Shown: in pieces, positions 59,865-64,000 of the stretch
Position numbering within the stretch: position 1 is the stretch's first letter
Layout of the letters: every line of letters starts with the position of its first letter
Source of the DNA: Phoebastria nigripes
Lineage: Eukaryota; Chordata; Aves; Procellariiformes; Diomedeidae
NCBI GenBank assembly: GCA_035582835.1
Contig: JAYKAV010001787.1
Span: forward strand, 124,001-188,000
DNA: 64,000 bases
Reading direction: 5' to 3'
Position numbers and translations under genes: made by a program
Notes under the pieces: generated by a model
The model's input: only the letters and a program-made list of their open reading frames with translations
Told to the model about the DNA's origin: nothing
The model's database searches: none

Positions 59865-62785
59865 CAAAAAGTTTTACTAGATTAAAACGATGCCATGAAT
59901 AATGCAATATGCTACAAGAGTGTCAAACATCAGCTCTTTTCAATCAAACTCTCAACAAGCAGTTTCTCAAACCCCCTCATTTGCTAGTAGAGACCTTTTT
60001 GCTTGCTGGCTACTTGGAGGCAGCTGAGAACATTTAGTGAGAGTAAATCCAACTGCAAGTAGAAGCTCAGCTTCTAGAAAATAAATACAAATGAATTTTG
60101 ATTAAAGCACTGTGCTCAATTATAGCATTATTTGTATATGACAGTCCTAGATAGGAAAGTGATTGGTAATTCTTTGGCTTTGATTTAGTACAGTGGGTTG
60201 ATTTGGTCAAGCAGTAAAGTACCTGAGAGACCACCAGGTGTATGCCATTCATCACCGGCTGCCTCATACACACAGCTCTCCAGCTGGGCTCCTTTTACTC
60301 CCTGATTGGAACCACTTATGGCCAAGGCATATTTTAGTCTACTCATAACATAAGCTGCTTCACCATGGACGATAATGATCAAGATCAGAGCCTGGCTAAA
60401 TTTTTCTTCTGGTGGGTTTTTGGTGAAGGTAGGTGAACATCAGAGTGGCATCTAAAGGAACCTGAGAAGGTCTGAGCAAACCTAGTGGAATAAATAAATA
60501 AATATTTCTCCTCATTTAACTTGTTTGCATCCTTATTAGTTGAGTTGTTAATTAAAAGGAAAATAAATTTAATGTGAATTAAAATTAATAGAGTGCACAA
60601 ATGTACTCAGTTTCTATGCTCCATGTTCTGAAGTAAAAGGTATCTGATGTACCTGCTTCATCTTAAAAATACAAATAAACTGCCACAGTTACATTATTAA
60701 NTACATTATAAGAATTCAGAGATTCCTCTCTTTCCGTTTAACCCTTATATTAAGGGCAAGATTTTTCTTAGCAGATTAGCATCTTTCAGGATGTACAATT
60801 CTTGTACAATAATTGTCTTCCAGGACATAAGAGGTGCCTGTAATGCCTAACGTCCAAGAACTTGATGTCACACATGTAAGACACTACAAGTGGACAAGCA
60901 ACTTATTTTTATTAATGATACCATTTTAGCTTTGAAAGCTGTTCTTCACATATTCTTGAGTATCAACACACTGTGCCTGCCAAGCAGCAATCAACCACCT
61001 ATTGCATTTGCCAATATGCACTTCTCATAGCTGCTTACAAGAGCATTTCAGACTCAGACAACCATCAACATCATGGTTTCGAAACGTGTTGGATGAATTT
61101 TGCTCAGTACAAACAGGAGCTTCTGGTAATGCATACTCCCAAAAGCATCTCTACAAAGGCAATCAAATTGGAACTGCTACTGGAAGCAAGCAGAGCAGAA
61201 GCAAGGGAGCTGGCCTCTGGAGCCCACTGGGTGGGAGATGCTGACCCATGAAGAAGAACTTAGCTGGTTTGCCAGTCACTCCTCACCCATTATGGACAAT
61301 GAATGTAAGTCACCTGTCTCAAACAATTTCAGTTGCATATTATACAGCTGTGATGACAAGGCTTGCTAACCCTTACTTCTATTACGTCTGCCTTAGATTC
61401 ATGAGCTTTTCTGCCTGTACCTGTCCTAGGACAACTGCTGGGGTCACCTCGCTTTCAGACAGGACCATTCTGAGGACCCACCAACTGTGTATTGCAAGAG
61501 AGTCTAATCTGGGTTTTAAAAACAAGTGTAAATGCTTATAAAGTCCAGTGATGTATTGATCAACAGCCTTCTTAAAAGAAAACATTAGAGGGAAAAGTCT
61601 AACCCTGACCTTGTCTCATCTATGCTTACATGTCACCCCAAATTACCCCAGGTAGGCTGCCTCTTAATTTCCAAGAGCAGAATAAAACGTAGTACAGAGT
61701 CTCTAACCAAAGCCTAAATACTCGTGCAAATCTGTGGAAAATGCTGTTCATAGCAGTACCATCTTGGCCTCCTGAGCGGCACTGGCAGAGCTGCTCACCA
61801 AGGATACAGCCTGCACCACCAGCAACACCCGCATGCTCCCAACAACAAACTCAGTTGATGCAATCAATGTTGCGCTGATGTAACAACACTGGCAATGAGA
61901 GATTTTGCTGGCATTGCTAAGCAGGCCAGGATANGCAGTGGGGATGTTTTCACACCGCTTTGCAAAAGTGCTGAAGCAGCAAAACTCTAGCAGTTCTCCA
62001 GCTCCAGTTTTGTTCATCTGAACTACTTGACCAAAATAATTTTAGTGCTCCCCAGAAGTGCAGACAGTGGGTGTCTTGGCTTGTTTCCTTGCCACATGCA
62101 AACGTCAATGTTAAGGAATCTTAAAAAAGCAAAGTTTTCCTCTTTCTCGCCCTGTCCTCCCTAGGCACTCATGCCTGCATGGGAGCAGGACTCCCATCAT
62201 CACACCCACTACAGTCACGTAAGGCTAATGGCAGATATAGGATTGCTGCAACAGACACAGATCATCATCTTTGCGTGAGCCTTCACAACTACTATAGCCT
62301 CTTCTGTTTGAGAGAACAAATAAAAATCACATTTTCCCAGCCAAAGGAATAAGAAAGAAAGGAAAAACCTAGTAGGATTTATGTATAATATGACAGACAG
62401 AAGCATACATGGAGACAATGAGCACTTTTTTTTCCTGTTAAATAAAAGCTTCTGCACTTTGTCTCAAGTGGGTGTCCAAACATTGGGCTACCCCAGAATT
62501 TCTTGTGGTTTGTATATTGTGTATGAAATATTTTGTATATTTTGTCTTCAGCATTCTCTGAGCTACTCGCATTTTGCCATTGGGAAGCAGCAGCAGTTTA
62601 TAATAAGAGGTCCCCACAGCAGTTAACCTAGTTTAGGGAGTTAATGCTGCAATTGTAAAAGAGGAAAAAAAAAAGTGCTCAGAAGAGACCTGATTTTCAT
62701 TTTTCTTGGGTCGGATCGTTTACCAGAAAAAAGTTTTTCTTCACCTGGTTTCACCCTTTAAAAAAATGCAAAAATCTCTGCATTA

Positions 62786-62801
62786 CTGATGCATGCATCA
62801 G
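62786..62801. repeat. Perfect 16-bp palindrome CTGATGCATGCATCAG
   Basis: The sequence equals its own reverse complement with no spacer. No neighbouring feature explains it, and it may be chance. Confidence 0.7.
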
Positions 62802-64000
62802 ACCAAAAAAAAAGCTTTTGAGACCTACATGAGCGATAAATGGGTCAGTCTAAGTACAGAGTCAGGATCTGTGCCCAGCTGCTACAGCTTCAGCAGGTTT
62901 GGGGAACAAAGAAAGAAAATATGTATAATACAGCCAAATAAAGGCCACTAAGAGCCTTCCTTATTTCCTATGAGAAAGTAAGACCCTGCAGGGATAGAAA
63001 TAAATTAGGTAAAAATTAATAGCTTTTTTAATTCTAACTAGTAAGCATATCACCCAGAGCTAGACAAACCACTCAAAAGAAAAAAAAACCCAAACCCTAT
63101 GATTTTTGTTTTTCAGTAGCTGGGAATACTAATGCAAGAGCTCAAGGCAAATACATTAATCCCCCCCAGCTATGCAGAAATAAAATGTTATGTTCAGCAC
63201 TGCTTTCTTCAATGCCATTTTAACAAGGGTTTTTTCCACCAGCTTCCCCTCAACAATAAAATTTAATTTCATTTGAATAACAAAATAATACCCCAAACAA
63301 AACCCAAGAAAGGTGGACATTAATTAGAAAGCATTCAAGTCCTGGCTTTAAGATAGACTACATCTTTTCTGCAGTTTAAAATACAGATTTTATTTTTTTC
63401 TTTGTGTTCAAAGTCACCAGTGAGGTGCTTGGAGTTCAGCGATGTTGAAACAGGAGGGCCCATGCACAACCACAATGCAGGCTTTTCCCCTCCGCAGTGT
63501 TGGAAAATAATCTGGCATATGCACAGGTATAGAAAATGATGGTCTACCAGCAGTGCAATTGTAAGCGTGACAACAAAGCAGAAATGCCCAGTAGTGTCAT
63601 GCCTGCCTGCAGAAGAATCCATTTAATTGACNCTCTGATAAACTTTATTTAACTGAGAAATAATAGACAGAAAAGAAGATCGTCCTTGAGAAAAGGGGCA
63701 GCAGGGTTAAATAATAAAGGTGTTTGAGTCCCTTCCTGTTTAGAAACACCTGCAATGCTAACACTGCCCTTCCCAATAGTGTTGGAGGATGCTAACATTT
63801 CCAGTACGGGTAATGATATTAATTTTAAATGTAAAGGCAAGTAATCTTAACACATTTTTTTCCAAGGATTTCTCAGTCACTAGAACCAAGCAGAAGCTAA
63901 AGCAGATCTGATCAGCTATCACTTCTCTGCTATTTGAGTTTGACTTGCATGAAATTTCTCATGTAGATGAGAAGATAAAACACATTACAACAATCTGTCC

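Larger units (their letters stand above)
43631..64000. other. Intergenic DNA, no gene recognised
   Basis: About 20 kb of AT-rich unique sequence without any exon I can support. All open frames are 122 codons or shorter and look random. Contents worth listing are CTCF-like motifs (48288-48300 and 57045-57058), a homeodomain-motif-rich block near 48.2-48.35 kb, a 16-bp perfect palindrome at 62786-62801 and minor simple repeats. Confidence 0.55.

Noticed and set aside
1..64000. tRNA, rRNA, CRISPR, bacterial-type operons or phage systems
   Set aside because: Looked for but not seen; the sequence is eukaryotic, intron- and LINE-bearing DNA.

Overview
The window looks like vertebrate, almost certainly avian, nuclear DNA. 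It is AT-rich and gene-poor. It carries CR1 non-LTR retrotransposons of clearly different ages, and a solo LTR whose sequence I recognise from memory as a common bird endogenous-retrovirus LTR. Exon 1 of one protein-coding gene is present on the minus strand. Single ambiguous bases (n) are scattered throughout. I cannot name the species; the LTR family suggests a neoavian bird, which is inference.

Layout. (1) 1-4692 is the 5' part of intron 1 of FSHR (follicle-stimulating hormone receptor), transcribed right to left. (2) 4693-4844 is the coding part of FSHR exon 1: signal peptide, start of the cysteine-rich N-cap, and a perfect GTAAGT donor. (3) 4845 to about 5000 is the 5' UTR and proximal promoter, with a CACGTG E-box and a GC box. 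(4) From there to 64000 I find no other exon I can support. In mammals the DNA upstream of FSHR is a long desert running to the 3' end of NRXN1, and this window fits that arrangement (inference).

Repeats in the desert: a CR1 3' fragment (about 10724-11251, +); a very old L3/CR1-like remnant (about 17055-17855, +); a solo LTR (21658-22176, minus) with perfect TG...CA ends and an exact 5-bp GACTG target-site duplication; a 3-kb young CR1 (about 29253-32240, minus) with an open reverse-transcriptase reading frame but a frameshifted endonuclease; a short CR1 3' tail (about 39850-39940, +); and a second old L3/CR1-like copy (about 42170-43630, +). There are also homopolymer tracts (up to 46 T), microsatellites, small tandem duplications and a striking G/T tract about 1 kb upstream of the FSHR start.

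The region contains one endocrine receptor gene start with its promoter, followed by non-coding DNA shaped mainly by retroelements. Some unique stretches look like candidate regulatory elements (CTCF-like motifs, homeodomain-rich blocks), but this cannot be proven without alignment. I found no CRISPR array, operon, tRNA, rRNA or obvious novel multi-gene system, and I do not claim one.
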